Source of the DNA: Sphingomonas sp. IW22
GTDB taxonomy: Bacteria > Pseudomonadota > Alphaproteobacteria > Sphingomonadales > Sphingomonadaceae
NCBI RefSeq assembly: GCF_041321155.1
Contig: NZ_JBGGWB010000001.1
Location: 248,001 to 312,000 of the forward strand
Direction: 5' to 3'
Length of the DNA: 64,000 bases
Below the pieces are notes generated by a model that did not search any database, was not told where the DNA came from, and saw only the letters and a list, made by a program, of their open reading frames with translations. Position numbers and translations under genes: made by a program. Shown piece by piece: positions 28,049-37,886 of the stretch (position 1 is its first letter; each line of letters begins with the position of its first letter).

Positions 28049-29005
28049 ATGGCGCATCTTCCGACCGAATCCGGTTCACCGATCAGCGTGGCCGCCCTTT
28101 ATCGTTTCACCTGTTTCGCGGACCCCGCCGCCCTGCGCGCGCGACTGGAGCGCATTTGCCGCGAACAGGGAATAAGGGGCACGCTGTTACTGGCGCCGGA
28201 AGGGATCAACGGCACGATCGCGGGATCGCATGACGGCATCACGGCGGTGCTGGACCATATCCGCACCCTGCCCGACTGCGCCGATCTGGACGTCAAGCTG
28301 TCGAGCGCGTCCACCATGCCCTTTCACCGCATGAAGGTGCGCCTGAAGCGCGAGATCGTGACCATGGGTCAGCCGGACATCGACCCGCGCGCCAGTGTCG
28401 GCACCTATGTCGAGCCACAGGACTGGAACGCCCTGATCTCCGATCCCGACACCATCGTCATCGACACGCGCAACCGGTATGAAGTGACGGTCGGCACGTT
28501 TCAGGGCGCGATCGACCCCCAGACCGACAGCTTCCGGGATTTTCCTGACTGGTTCCGCGCCCATCGCGACACGTTGCTGGGCAACGGTCGCCAGCCAAAG
28601 GTGGCGATGTTCTGCACCGGCGGGATACGCTGCGAAAAGTCCACCGCCTTTCTGAAGCAGGAGGGGGTGGAATCGGTCTATCACCTCAAGGGCGGCATCC
28701 TGAATTATCTGGAAAAGGTGCCGCAGCACGACAGTCTGTGGCAGGGCGAGTGCTTCGTGTTCGACCAGAGGGTCGCCATCGGCCACGGTCTGGCCCCCGG
28801 CACGCACGAACTCTGCCACGCCTGTCGCCGCGCGCTAAGCCCACTGGATCTGCAATCCCCGCTATACGAAGCGGGCGTCAGCTGTGCCGCGTGCCATGGG
28901 GAGCGCACCGACGAACAGCGAGCATCCTATCGCGAGCGCCACCGACAGGAAACGCTGGCCGCCGCACGGGGTCACCCCCATGTCGGCGCCAGCATTGAGG
29001 ATTAG
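28049..29005 (+). CDS. trhO: Oxygen-dependent tRNA uridine-34 hydroxylase (TrhO/YceA)
   Basis: Rhodanese-family enzyme that hydroxylates wobble U34 to ho5U using O2. About 318 residues, the usual size. An N-terminal ferredoxin-like domain ([23 protein letters not shown]) is followed by a rhodanese domain with the catalytic loop [10 protein letters not shown], then a Cys-rich C-terminal tail ([19 protein letters not shown]). ATG at 28049 is preceded by GGGGCGGG; an ATG four codons earlier at 28037 is possible. It ends five bases before the convergent methyltransferase-like gene. Confidence 0.93.
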   Translation: MAHLPTESGSPISVAALYRFTCFADPAALRARLERICREQGIRGTLLLAPEGINGTIAGSHDGITAVLDHIRTLPDCADLDVKLSSASTMPFHRMKVRLKREIVTMGQPDIDPRASVGTYVEPQDWNALISDPDTIVIDTRNRYEVTVGTFQGAIDPQTDSFRDFPDWFRAHRDTLLGNGRQPKVAMFCTGGIRCEKSTAFLKQEGVESVYHLKGGILNYLEKVPQHDSLWQGECFVFDQRVAIGHGLAPGTHELCHACRRALSPLDLQSPLYEAGVSCAACHGERTDEQRASYRERHRQETLAAARGHPHVGASIED

Positions 29006-29010
29006 GGGCG

Positions 29011-29679
29011 TCAGGAGCTGGTCGCGAACCAGATGGTGTGCATCGGCCCCTTGCCGTTTTCGCGCGCACGGGTCCGCACCTCGTCCACGGCAAAGCCCGC
29101 AAGCTTCAGCCTTTTGGTGAATGCCGGGTCCGGTCCCGCCGACCACACCGCCAGCACGCCGCCGGGCCTGAGGGCCCTTCGCGCACGGTCGAGGCCGCGT
29201 GCGGTATACAGGCCGTCATTCCCCTCCCGCGTCAGGCCGTCGGGGCCATTGTCCACGTCGAGCATGATGGCGTCGTAACTTGACGGGTTGGACCCCATCA
29301 CCGCGCCGACATCGGCCAGCTCCAGCGTCACACGCGCATCGTCGAGGCAACCGTCGGTCAGCTCGACCAGCGGCCCGCGCGCCCATTCGATGATGCCGGG
29401 GACCAGTTCCGCGACATCGACCCGCGCCCCTTCCCCCACATCTGCCAGCACCGCGCGCAGCGTAAAGCCCATGCCATAGCCGCCGATCAGCAGGCGCGGC
29501 GACTTTGCCTTCAGACGCTGGCACGTCATCTGCCCCAGCGCGACTTCGGAACCGCTCATGCGGCTGCTCATCAACTCGTTGCGGTCGAGCATGATGATGA
29601 AATCGCGGCCGTGGCGGATCAGGCGAAGCGGCGGGCCGCCCGGCACCTCCGCCGTCCCGATCAGCTCACGTGGAATCAC
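29011..29679 (-). CDS. Spermidine-synthase-like SAM-dependent methyltransferase-fold protein
   Basis: 222 residues. The Rossmann core has LLIGGYGMGFTLRAVL in place of the SAM-binding GGGxG, then ARVDVAELVPGIIEWARG with the acidic residue that binds the ribose, and YDAIMLDVDNGPDG. This matches the spermidine-synthase-like family seen in Proteobacteria that lacks the full putrescine pocket, so polyamine synthesis should not be assumed. Its ATG overlaps the stop of the Ala/Lys-rich gene upstream (ATGA), so translation is coupled. Confidence 0.8.
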   Translation of the reverse strand: MIPRELIGTAEVPGGPPLRLIRHGRDFIIMLDRNELMSSRMSGSEVALGQMTCQRLKAKSPRLLIGGYGMGFTLRAVLADVGEGARVDVAELVPGIIEWARGPLVELTDGCLDDARVTLELADVGAVMGSNPSSYDAIMLDVDNGPDGLTREGNDGLYTARGLDRARRALRPGGVLAVWSAGPDPAFTKRLKLAGFAVDEVRTRARENGKGPMHTIWFATSS

Positions 29680-30005
29680 GAACGGCGCGCCTTACGCGCC
29701 GCATAGCGGGCGTCACGGGCGGCCTTTTTCTCGGCCTCAGTCTTTTCCTTGGGCTCGGCGGCCTGGCGTGCAAGGGCGGCTGCCTTTTCAGCCTCCTTCT
29801 CGGCGCGCGCGGCCTCTGCAGCCGCTTGCTTGGCGGCCCTGCGTTCAGCGGCGGCGGCTTCGCGTGCGGCGCTTCGCGCCTGTCGCTCAGCAATTACAGC
29901 TGGATCTGGCGCAGGCTTGGCGCGCAGCTTTTCCAGCGCGCGTTCACGTGCGGCACGCGCCGCTGCGGCGCGCTCATTGAAATCAGGTGGCTTGTAGCCC
30001 TTCAC
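29676..30005 (-). CDS. Ala/Lys/Arg-rich helical protein (DUF6481-like)
   Basis: 109 residues from a GTG at 30005 that follows GAGGAAG by five bases; an ATG at 30038 would add 11 residues. After GYKPPDFNERAAAARAARER the protein is a single long charged helix rich in Ala, Lys, Arg and Glu, probably coiled coil, ending ARKARRS. It resembles the DUF6481 family of sphingomonads and rhizobia; function unknown. Upstream partner of the spermidine-synthase-like gene by ATGA overlap. Confidence 0.7.
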   Translation of the reverse strand: MKGYKPPDFNERAAAARAARERALEKLRAKPAPDPAVIAERQARSAAREAAAAERRAAKQAAAEAARAEKEAEKAAALARQAAEPKEKTEAEKKAARDARYAARKARRS

Positions 30006-30175
30006 AACATCTTCCTCATCATGGGATTTGGCGGCCAATGGCCCCTGCCGCGGCGACCGCTAGCCCATATGAACGCGCGACGTAAGGAAATAGCGCATCA
30101 GGGCGCCCGAAAGCGCCGATTGCACGCTGCATTGGGCTGAACCCGCCGACATTTCTGGCCGGGACGGGGCCTTGT

Positions 30176-30772
30176 TCAAGCGTCTTCGCGCGCCGCAATC
30201 AAGAGAGCGCCCGCGAAGTTTTGCACGCCCAGTTTGCGGATGATGCTTGAACGATGCATTTCGACGGTTCGCACGCTGAGCGACAGGTCGTGCGCGACCT
30301 GCTTGCTGCTGCGCCCGCCGCTGGATGCGTGAAGGACGTCACGCTCCTTTGGCGTAAGTGAATCGATGGCACTACGACCGCCAGCGGCGCCGGCATGTTG
30401 CGCCAGCGCCTCGGGCAGGCTCGCCTCTGCGCGCTGGATTGCGTCGGACAGTTCCGCACGGCGATAGGGCTTGGACAGAAAATCCACCGCCCCTGCCCGG
30501 ATCGCGCGCACCGCTTCCGGAATCTCGCCAAAGCCGGTCAGCAGGATAACCTGATGCAGGCTGTGCTGGTCCTTCAGCGCGGACTGCAGCTCCAGACCAT
30601 CCATCCCCGGCATACAAAGGTCCAGCAGGATGCAGCCCGGCGTCAAATCCCTTGCGACCGACATGAACGCAGCCGCATGGGCGAACGTCTGAACCTGATG
30701 GCCAAGACGCTGCAACAGCAAGGCGAGCGTGCGCCTGAGGTCAGGATCGTCGTCAACGACGTAAACGTTCAT
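30176..30772 (-). CDS. FixJ/NarL-type response regulator
   Basis: 198 residues. Receiver domain with VVDDDPDLRR, phospho-acceptor Asp51 (CILLDLCMPGMDG) and FLSKPYRRAEL. The C-terminal LuxR-type helix-turn-helix (LTPKERDVL ... SSKQVAHDLSLSVRTVEMHRSSIIRKLG) is FixJ-like. It lies 71 bp downstream of the CHASE3 hybrid kinase on the same strand, and that kinase is the likely phosphodonor. Targets unknown. Confidence 0.92.
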   Translation of the reverse strand: MNVYVVDDDPDLRRTLALLLQRLGHQVQTFAHAAAFMSVARDLTPGCILLDLCMPGMDGLELQSALKDQHSLHQVILLTGFGEIPEAVRAIRAGAVDFLSKPYRRAELSDAIQRAEASLPEALAQHAGAAGGRSAIDSLTPKERDVLHASSGGRSSKQVAHDLSLSVRTVEMHRSSIIRKLGVQNFAGALLIAAREDA

Positions 30773-30843
30773 AGCATGCCCCCTGCATAGCCATGTGGCC
30801 GGGCAATGTTAGAAATACGTAAATTTGGTTCAAAATGGATGTT

Positions 30844-33816
30844 TCAGTCGCGCTTTCCTTCGATCGCCTGACGCACTTTCACCGAAAGGGTGGCAAGGCG
30901 ATAGGGCTTGCTGAGCAAATAGACGCCCGGATCGAGCCGTCCGTGATGCACGATCGCGTTTTCGGTGTAGCCAGACGTGAACAGCACCGGGATTTGCGGC
31001 GACAATTCGCGCACCGCTTCGGCCAGCTGGCGCCCGTTGATGCCGCCGGGCATGACCACGTCCGTGAACAACAGATCGAAATCACGGTCGAGGCGGAAGA
31101 TTTCCAGCGCCTGTACGCCGTTTTCGGCCACCACCACCCGGTATCCCAGCCCGACCAGCTGGTTGGCCACGTGACGGCGGACCATGTCGTCGTCTTCAAC
31201 CACCAGCAGTCGTTCGGTGCCCCTCCGCAATTCGCGGTCGGCATAAAGCTGGGGCGGCGTGCCCGTATCGCTGCCCATATGGCGCGGCAAATAGATGCGG
31301 ATCGTGGTGCCGTTGTCGATCTCTGAGTAGACCTTGATGTGGCCGCCGGTCTGCTTGATGAAGCCATGGACCATGCTAAGGCCAAGGCCGCTATTCTCGC
31401 CGCCCAGCTTGGTGCTGAAAAACGGTTCGAACGCATGTTCGACCACTTCGGGTGGCATGCCGGTGCCGGTGTCCGACACCGCGATCATCACATAGGGTCC
31501 AACCGTCACATCGTTGTGAGCGGCAGCATAGGCAGCGTCGAGTCGACTGTTCGCGACCTCGATCGTCAACTTGCCGCCATCGGGCATGGCGTCGCGCGCG
31601 TTGATCGCAAGGTTCAGGATCGCGCTTTCCAGCTGGGCCGGATCCACCAGCGCATTCCACGCCCCCGCGTCGGTGACGAATTCGACATCGATGCTGGGCG
31701 TCATGGTCTTGCGCAGCAGATTGTTCATCTCGCGCACCAGCTGCGCGGGATTGACCACGCGTGGTTCCAGCGGCTGTCGGCGGGCAAAGGCAAGCAGCTG
31801 TGACGTCAGGTCGGCACCACGTGCGGCCGCCGAGAGGTTCAGCTCGGCCAGCTCGCACAGGTCGCTCGACGGATCCAGTTCGTCCAGCAACCCTTCGCTG
31901 TTGCCGATAATAACGGTCAACAGGTTGTTGAAATCGTGCGCGATTCCGCCGGTCAGCTTGCCAACCGCCTCAAGCCGCTGCGACTGGTGCAGGCGCCGCT
32001 CCATCAGCAGGGATCCGGTGATGTCGACCAGGCTGCCGACCAATCGGTGCCCGTCGCTCCCATCGCTTTGCAACGCTTCCGCGACCAGTTCGAAACTGCG
32101 ATCTCCCAGCCCCATTGACGCAGCACCATCGAACCGGATGGATGCGGCGCCGATGACGCCGTTCATCTCTTCCAGAAACGCAGCCAGCCGCGGCTCATCA
32201 TCGGCTTCGGCCAGCTTTGACAGTTCCGACAGGGTCTTTGGCAACCGGTCGCTCGCGATCGACAGCAGGCGGCTGGAGTAATCGGACCACCACAGGGTGC
32301 CGCTCTCAAAGCCATATTCCCAGTTGCACATGCCGATCCGTTCCTGCGCGGAAAGCAGGCGGCGCTCGTTGGCGGCAATCGTCTGGGCGGCCTTGACCGC
32401 TGCGGTCACTTCGCGCGCCTCGAATATCAGATAGCTCAGATCGCCATTCTGCACGACGGGCCGGATCACGCACTCCAGGATGCGCTCAAGGCTGTGTCGG
32501 GTCCGATAGCTGAACTGGAAACTCACCGGCTGTTCGGTACGCAGCGCCTGATCGATCGACTGATCCAGGGTCTCGGCAGCCCTGCGCCCGGCCGGATCGT
32601 TCAATGTCAGGTCGCTGATTCGGCAGCCGATGAGGTCCTTGAAATCGACGCCCACTTCACGCCCGAACCGGTCATTGGCCATCTGGATCCGGCCATGCGC
32701 ATCAAGGGTGGCCATCAACTGGAACTGTTGATCGAATACCTGCTGAAAACGACGTTCGCTTTCCTGCAGTTCGTGCACAAAGCGTTCGCGGGTGGTGACA
32801 TCGGTGGCGATCAGCAATCGACGCATGCCATGGGGGCCAGGCACCGTTTGCCCCATTATCTGCATGACGATTTCGTCGCCGTTTTTGTGGCATTGGCGCC
32901 AGATCAGCTCCGAATGCGTTTCGCCCTTGCGCAGCGCGGCCCGAACCATTTCAAGGCGCGGCCGCTCTTCGGGGGCATATAGCGCGTCGACGCGCATGTT
33001 CTGCAGTTCTTCCAGGGTATAGCCGTAGCAAGAGATGGCCGCCCGGTTTGCGAGTTCGATCCTGCCGCTGTCCAAATGAGTCAGGATGATCGGCAGGGGC
33101 GAAGCGTCGAACAGTTCACGGTAACGGGTCGCATTTTCGCGCGCCTCCCCCTCGGCTTCCTGGCACGCCCTGCCCAGCAACGAGGACAGCAGGATGCCCA
33201 AGCCGACCAGAAGCAGCGCGCCCGCCATGCTCCAGTTCAACAGCGCCTGACGGCGTGCGGCCGCGTTCGAACGATCGGCAAGCAGCCGCTCCTCGATTGC
33301 GCGCATGGCCGAGAGATGCGATCGGATCGCGTCCTGTGCACGCTTGCCTTCGCCCTGCGCGATCAGTCGCCGGGCTGCATCGAGACCGAGCCTGCTGCGA
33401 ACGTCCAGCACGTTGGCGTTCAGCTCCAGGCGCCTGACAATCAGCGATTTCAGCCGGTCGACGTTCAGCTGCTGGCTGGCATTATCCTGGGTCAATCGGC
33501 GAAGGCCGTTCAATTGCCCACGTAGCCGCGCGGGCGTCCCGGCAAATGGCCCGAGAAAACTCGTGCTGCCGGTGATCACATAACCGCGTTGCGCGGTTTC
33601 AACGTCGTTCGCGCTCGCCTGAATATCCGACAGCGCGGCAATCACTTCGTTGCTGTGCGCGACCATGTTCAGCCGCTCGCCCAGCCCCGACGTCAGGACC
33701 AGCGAAATCCAGACGAGAATCGCCCACAGGATCGCCAGCCCACCGGTCAGCAACCGCCAGTTACGCGCGCGCACCCCTTCGAACGCCGGAAACACTCGCA
33801 ACAATGAAACCCCCAT
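30844..33816 (-). CDS. CHASE3/PAS hybrid histidine kinase
   Basis: 990 residues. A membrane helix (LTGGLAILWAILVWISLVL), a periplasmic CHASE3 domain (NDVETAQRGYVITG) and a second helix (LLNWSMAGALLLVGLGILLSSLL) are followed by several PAS domains, a HisKA domain with LTGGIAHDFNNLLTVIIGN, an ATPase domain (NLAINARDAM, DTGTGMPPEV, GLGLSMVHGF) and a C-terminal receiver (LFTDVVMPGGING). I chose ATG at 33816 where the helix-bearing homology starts; the frame opens at 33897. Paired with the FixJ-like regulator downstream. Signal unknown. Confidence 0.92.
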   Translation of the reverse strand: MGVSLLRVFPAFEGVRARNWRLLTGGLAILWAILVWISLVLTSGLGERLNMVAHSNEVIAALSDIQASANDVETAQRGYVITGSTSFLGPFAGTPARLRGQLNGLRRLTQDNASQQLNVDRLKSLIVRRLELNANVLDVRSRLGLDAARRLIAQGEGKRAQDAIRSHLSAMRAIEERLLADRSNAAARRQALLNWSMAGALLLVGLGILLSSLLGRACQEAEGEARENATRYRELFDASPLPIILTHLDSGRIELANRAAISCYGYTLEELQNMRVDALYAPEERPRLEMVRAALRKGETHSELIWRQCHKNGDEIVMQIMGQTVPGPHGMRRLLIATDVTTRERFVHELQESERRFQQVFDQQFQLMATLDAHGRIQMANDRFGREVGVDFKDLIGCRISDLTLNDPAGRRAAETLDQSIDQALRTEQPVSFQFSYRTRHSLERILECVIRPVVQNGDLSYLIFEAREVTAAVKAAQTIAANERRLLSAQERIGMCNWEYGFESGTLWWSDYSSRLLSIASDRLPKTLSELSKLAEADDEPRLAAFLEEMNGVIGAASIRFDGAASMGLGDRSFELVAEALQSDGSDGHRLVGSLVDITGSLLMERRLHQSQRLEAVGKLTGGIAHDFNNLLTVIIGNSEGLLDELDPSSDLCELAELNLSAAARGADLTSQLLAFARRQPLEPRVVNPAQLVREMNNLLRKTMTPSIDVEFVTDAGAWNALVDPAQLESAILNLAINARDAMPDGGKLTIEVANSRLDAAYAAAHNDVTVGPYVMIAVSDTGTGMPPEVVEHAFEPFFSTKLGGENSGLGLSMVHGFIKQTGGHIKVYSEIDNGTTIRIYLPRHMGSDTGTPPQLYADRELRRGTERLLVVEDDDMVRRHVANQLVGLGYRVVVAENGVQALEIFRLDRDFDLLFTDVVMPGGINGRQLAEAVRELSPQIPVLFTSGYTENAIVHHGRLDPGVYLLSKPYRLATLSVKVRQAIEGKRD

Positions 33817-34084
33817 CACGCCCCGTGACACACGCCATAGCCGGATCGCACGTCCGTCGAAAGCAGGGCGTGCTGTCTGGCACCGCAAAACTACCACCCT
33901 GACCTTAGCTCAATGGTAAGGTTTCAGAAACCATAACGATTGTCGTCGCTTGATAAGGGCAAACCGGGCCGCCCTGCCCGGCGCCCGAAAGCGTCAGACA
34001 CGGGATCGCGGTCGGTCCCGTTGTGCATCGGGTGCAAGCGCCAGTTGCGTATCCGCGACTAGCCGCCGGACGATAGTGCACCGG

Positions 34085-34128
34085 GCGGCGGCCACTCCTT
34101 TCCCGCCTCAACCAGGAGTGGCCGCCGC
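34085..34128 (+). terminator. 15-bp perfect hairpin with T-rich tail, no upstream gene on its strand
   Basis: GCGGCGGCCACTCCT (34085-34099) pairs exactly with AGGAGTGGCCGCCGC (34114-34128) around a 14-base loop. TTTCGATTTT follows on the plus strand, so it has the form of a rho-independent terminator reading rightward. The nearest plus-strand gene upstream is about 5 kb away, so it may end a small RNA transcribed from the 33.9-34.1 kb gap, or attenuate the kinase gene that starts at 34209. The rest of the 392-bp gap shows no reading frame of note. Confidence 0.6.
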
Positions 34129-34208
34129 TTTCGATTTTGACACAATGATAACGATGGAAATGGTAAATTTCCGCGTTATCAAGCGGCCGGGGACGAGAGG
34201 CCAAACAG

Positions 34209-35801
34209 ATGAAACGAATGTTGCTGGACGACACGGCGCGGAATGCGATTCTGGGCCAGATGCGCGAAGGTGTTATCGTTGCCGGGCGCGACGGCGAACT
34301 GCTTTTTGTCAATGAAGCGGCGAGCGAAGTGCATGGTGCGTCTGTGCTGGGCACCATGCCCGAAGATTATGCCAGGGAATATAATCTGTTCGCTGTCGAC
34401 GGATCGCCGCTCGCGCCCGAAGAAATGCCGCTGACCCGCGCGGTTCGATACGGCGAAACCACGGAGAATTTCCGCTGGCGTGTTCGTCATCCCGACGGGC
34501 ACGAAGTATTGGCGATCGGTTCGGCAAAGCCGGTGTACGATTGCAACGGGGTGCAACTTGGCGCGGTTCTAACGCTGCGCGACGATACCGAACGCTATGC
34601 GCTTGAGCAGCGACTTATTGAGATAAATCGCGATCTGGAGGCGCGGGTAAAGGCAGCAGCAGACGAAGCAGTCCGCGTCGAGGGTGAACTGCACCAGATG
34701 CAGCGCCTGGACGCCATCGGCCGCCTGACCGGCGGTGTGGCGCATGAAATCAACAATGTGCTGACGATCGTCATGGCATGCCTTGAGGAAGTGCAGGCCA
34801 ATTGCCCGGCCAGCCCGGCCATCACCGCCGTGATCGAGGATGCGCTGAACGCCAGTGAACGCGGCGCGCGACTGCCCAAACAATTGCTGTCCTATGCCCG
34901 GCGCCAGCCGCTTGAGCCCCGCGCGGTCAATCTGGACGCGATCCTTGAGGATGTCCCCCGCCTGATCGCGCCGCTTGGACGTCCGGACATCACGCTGGAA
35001 ATTCCGCTGTCCGGGGTTGAGGGCCGACCCTTTGCCGATCCCAACCAGCTTGAGGATGCTGTCGTCAATCTGGTCCTGAATGCCATCGACGCCATGCCCT
35101 ATGGCGGCCATTTGAGCCTGTCGACCGAGTTGCTGACGCTTCAGGAACCGCAGGACGACCTGAAACCCGGAAGCTATGTGGCGCTGACCGTTCGCGACAC
35201 CGGCGTGGGCATGGAACGCGACGTGCTGGCGCGCGCGACCGAACCCTTTTTCACGACGCGCGGCGCTGGCAACGCCCGCGGGCTGGGTCTGAGCGTCGTC
35301 GACGGGTTTGCACGTCAATCCGGCGGCACGTTGCTGCTGCGGTCCGAACCCGATGAGGGGACCGAGGCACGTCTGATCCTGCCGCTTGATCGGCGTCAAA
35401 GCGCGATCAAAAGCGTCGCCAGTGCCGGTTCGGGCGCCGAACAACTCCACGTTCTGCTGGTCGAGGACGATCCGCAGGTCCTTCGCTCCGCCACCCGTCG
35501 GATCGAGCGCATGGGATATCGTGTCACCGCCGCCGGCAGTGCCGACGGGGCGCTTGCCTGCCTGAAGACCACGCCGGGCATCGACATCGTGTTTTCCGAT
35601 GTGATGATGCGCGGCCGCCCGGACGGACTTCGCCTTGCGGAAGCGACGCGGACCACCTTCCCTTCGCTGCCGATCCTGCTGACATCGGGACATATCGGCG
35701 TGGTTGATGGCAAGCCGCTGCCGGCTGGCGTCCGCTTCCTGCCCAAACCCTATCGCAACCACGAACTTCAACGCGCGCTGCGAAACGCATTTGAGGGTTG
35801 A
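34209..35801 (+). CDS. PAS hybrid histidine kinase (soluble)
   Basis: 530 residues with no membrane helix. A PAS domain (GVIVAGRDGELLFVNEAA, residues about 15-135), a coiled linker, a HisKA domain with LTGGVAHEINNVLTIVMAC (His179), an ATPase domain (NLVLNAIDAMPYGG, DTGVGMERDV, RGLGLSVVDGF) and a C-terminal receiver (IVFSDVMMRGRPDG, FLPKPYRNHEL). It strongly resembles the kinase/receiver half of the CHASE3 kinase encoded divergently, notably LLxxARRQPLEPR, so the pair may derive from one ancestor. Cytoplasmic signal unknown. Confidence 0.92.
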   Translation: MKRMLLDDTARNAILGQMREGVIVAGRDGELLFVNEAASEVHGASVLGTMPEDYAREYNLFAVDGSPLAPEEMPLTRAVRYGETTENFRWRVRHPDGHEVLAIGSAKPVYDCNGVQLGAVLTLRDDTERYALEQRLIEINRDLEARVKAAADEAVRVEGELHQMQRLDAIGRLTGGVAHEINNVLTIVMACLEEVQANCPASPAITAVIEDALNASERGARLPKQLLSYARRQPLEPRAVNLDAILEDVPRLIAPLGRPDITLEIPLSGVEGRPFADPNQLEDAVVNLVLNAIDAMPYGGHLSLSTELLTLQEPQDDLKPGSYVALTVRDTGVGMERDVLARATEPFFTTRGAGNARGLGLSVVDGFARQSGGTLLLRSEPDEGTEARLILPLDRRQSAIKSVASAGSGAEQLHVLLVEDDPQVLRSATRRIERMGYRVTAAGSADGALACLKTTPGIDIVFSDVMMRGRPDGLRLAEATRTTFPSLPILLTSGHIGVVDGKPLPAGVRFLPKPYRNHELQRALRNAFEG

Positions 35802-35905
35802 GGGCCGATACGCGGAAAACTACCGGGAAAGCGTTTAGGCCTCTTTAACCGTGTCTCAGCATAGCCTTTGGCTGGCCAGAATACGGTCCGAAAGAGGTCG
35901 CCTAA

Positions 35906-37744
35906 ATGTATATCGCCCCTCGTCTGCGCATCTTTGCTGCGTCGATGATCGTTGCCTTGTTGCCGACCACGGTGGCCATCGTCGCCGTGAGTCAGAACGC
36001 GAATGAATTTCTGCTCCAGATGGATCAGCGCCAGGCGCTGCTGGACGCCGCCGTATCGGTCGAACGCGCGGTGATCGACACTGAAACGGCGCAGCGCGGC
36101 TTCCTGCTGAGCGGCGTGTCCGTCTACAAGGTCGAATATCATCAGGCGGAGACGCGCGCCGCGCAGGCGCTGAAACGACTGAGTGTGCTTGCTCGCGACG
36201 TGCCTGAAGAGTCGGAGCGGGTAATTGCTGTCATTCGCCCCGCCCGATCGGAACTGGCGCTGCTCGACCAGCTGGACGTCAAGGGTCGCGACGCCGCCAT
36301 GGATATCGTGCGCAACCAGGCTGCACGCTTCGAAGCGCAACAATTGCGTCAGGCGGTTCAGGCGCTGTCGGTATCGCTCGACCGCGGGTTCGAGGAAGGC
36401 GCACAGGACGTTCGGTTCCTGCTGTCGCTTGGCCGCTGGCTGGCGATTGCCGGGGTGATCATCGGCATGGCTGCGGTGCTGATCGCCATCACGATGCTGG
36501 GCCGCTATTTGCGCCATTCGGTCGGCGCGATCCTGGGCGCGATGCGGCGCTCCGACGAATCCGGGGTACCCGACGAAGTCACCGCGCGTCTGGCGGGCGA
36601 ATTCCGCGAGGTCGGCGAAACCTACAACCAGATGTGCGTTCGAATGCGGCAGGAGATCGAACGCCGGGATGAGGCAGAGACCCGCATCGCCGAACTGCTG
36701 AACCGCAGTGGTGAGGCGCTGGCCCATCGCCGCCGCGTCAGCGAAATCCTCGCCCGCATCGCCAATCGCCTGCCCGCCTGTCTGGACCAGCAGGAACTGG
36801 TGTCGCTTGCGTCGCGCTTCATTCCGCAACTGTTCGATATTCGCGGCGGCGCGTTGTATTTCCAGAATAACTCCGCGACCGTGCTGACGCGCGTGGCGTC
36901 GTGGGGCGACTGCACCAGCAGCCAGCCCGAATTCGCGCCCACCAAATGCTGGGCGCTGCGCCGCGGGCAGCAGCATCAGGTTGCTGATGTTTCGACCGAC
37001 GTGACTTGCGGCCATTTGTCGTGCGACGATCTGGACGGTTATGTCTGCATGCCGCTGATCGCGCAGGGCGATACGGTCGGCCTGCTCTACCTTGAAGCAC
37101 CGGCGGGCGATCAGGCGGTGGATAACAGCCAGGCGCTGGAAGACATGCGCGTGCTGTGCGAAAATCTTGCATTGGCGCTGGTCAATTTGCGGCTGCGCGA
37201 AAGCCTGCGCCACCAATCGCTGCGCGATCCGCTGACCGGGCTTCACAACCGTCGTTACCTTGAAGAAACGATCGATCTGGAATTTGCTAAGAGCCGCCGT
37301 CATCGCACGCCGGTGAGCGTCATTCTGGCCGACATTGATCATTTCAAGCACATCAACGACACGCACGGGCATGATACGGGCGACATCGTGCTGCGAAAGG
37401 TTGCATCGACGATGGGCGCACATGTTCGCAAGGGCGACGTCGCCTGCCGCTATGGCGGTGAGGAATTCCTTATCCTCCTGCCCGGTCTTGAGCATGGCGA
37501 GGCGGTGGAGCGCGCCGAACTGCTGCGCGAACAGATCCGTGCTTTGTCGGTCCGCGCCGGCGATGCCGATGTGGGCCAGATCACCGCGTCGTTCGGTGTG
37601 GCGACCTTTACCGGGGGCGACGAAACGCCAGCCGACATCGTGCGCAACGCCGACCACCTGCTTTACGAGGCAAAGGCCGCCGGGCGCGACCGCGTTCATC
37701 CGCGCAAGCCGCTGGCAGTCGTGGAGGCAGCCGAAGCGGCCTGA
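35906..37744 (+). CDS. CHASE3-HAMP-GAF diguanylate cyclase
   Basis: 612 residues. An N-terminal helix, a CHASE3 periplasmic domain (VIDTETAQRGFLLSG), a second helix near residue 180-200, a HAMP-like segment, a GAF-like domain (about 270-430) with several Cys (WGDCTSSQPEF, CWALRRG, DVTCGHLSCDDL), and a GGDEF domain with GGEEF at 517-521. An RKGD inhibitory-site motif sits five residues before the active loop. It should make c-di-GMP with product inhibition. The next gene, 138 bp downstream, encodes a PilZ protein, a ready receiver for that signal. Confidence 0.94.
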   Translation: MYIAPRLRIFAASMIVALLPTTVAIVAVSQNANEFLLQMDQRQALLDAAVSVERAVIDTETAQRGFLLSGVSVYKVEYHQAETRAAQALKRLSVLARDVPEESERVIAVIRPARSELALLDQLDVKGRDAAMDIVRNQAARFEAQQLRQAVQALSVSLDRGFEEGAQDVRFLLSLGRWLAIAGVIIGMAAVLIAITMLGRYLRHSVGAILGAMRRSDESGVPDEVTARLAGEFREVGETYNQMCVRMRQEIERRDEAETRIAELLNRSGEALAHRRRVSEILARIANRLPACLDQQELVSLASRFIPQLFDIRGGALYFQNNSATVLTRVASWGDCTSSQPEFAPTKCWALRRGQQHQVADVSTDVTCGHLSCDDLDGYVCMPLIAQGDTVGLLYLEAPAGDQAVDNSQALEDMRVLCENLALALVNLRLRESLRHQSLRDPLTGLHNRRYLEETIDLEFAKSRRHRTPVSVILADIDHFKHINDTHGHDTGDIVLRKVASTMGAHVRKGDVACRYGGEEFLILLPGLEHGEAVERAELLREQIRALSVRAGDADVGQITASFGVATFTGGDETPADIVRNADHLLYEAKAAGRDRVHPRKPLAVVEAAEAA

Positions 37745-37834
37745 CCGCGGGATACCGTAAAAATCCCGTAAGGGACCTCATGTGAACGAAAAATTACGGC
37801 CCCGTTCGTTTCGGACCTGATAAGCACAGCGCGG

Positions 37835-37886
37835 TCATCATCACCCCCACAGATTGCTGATACAGCATGATGAGGGGTGATGATGA
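37835..37886 (+). promoter_or_regulatory. 13-bp inverted repeat covering the PilZ-gene ribosome site and start
   Basis: TCATCATCACCCC (37835-37847) is the exact complement of GGGGTGATGATGA (37874-37886). The second arm contains most of the Shine-Dalgarno sequence GAGGGG and the candidate start codons. The loop holds a nested TGCTG/CAGCA stem. In RNA this would hide the ribosome site, so translation may need an opening event such as temperature, a protein or a small RNA. Confidence 0.55.

Noticed and set aside
35768..37699. 643-codon open frame on the minus strand
   Set aside because: Antisense shadow of the diguanylate cyclase.
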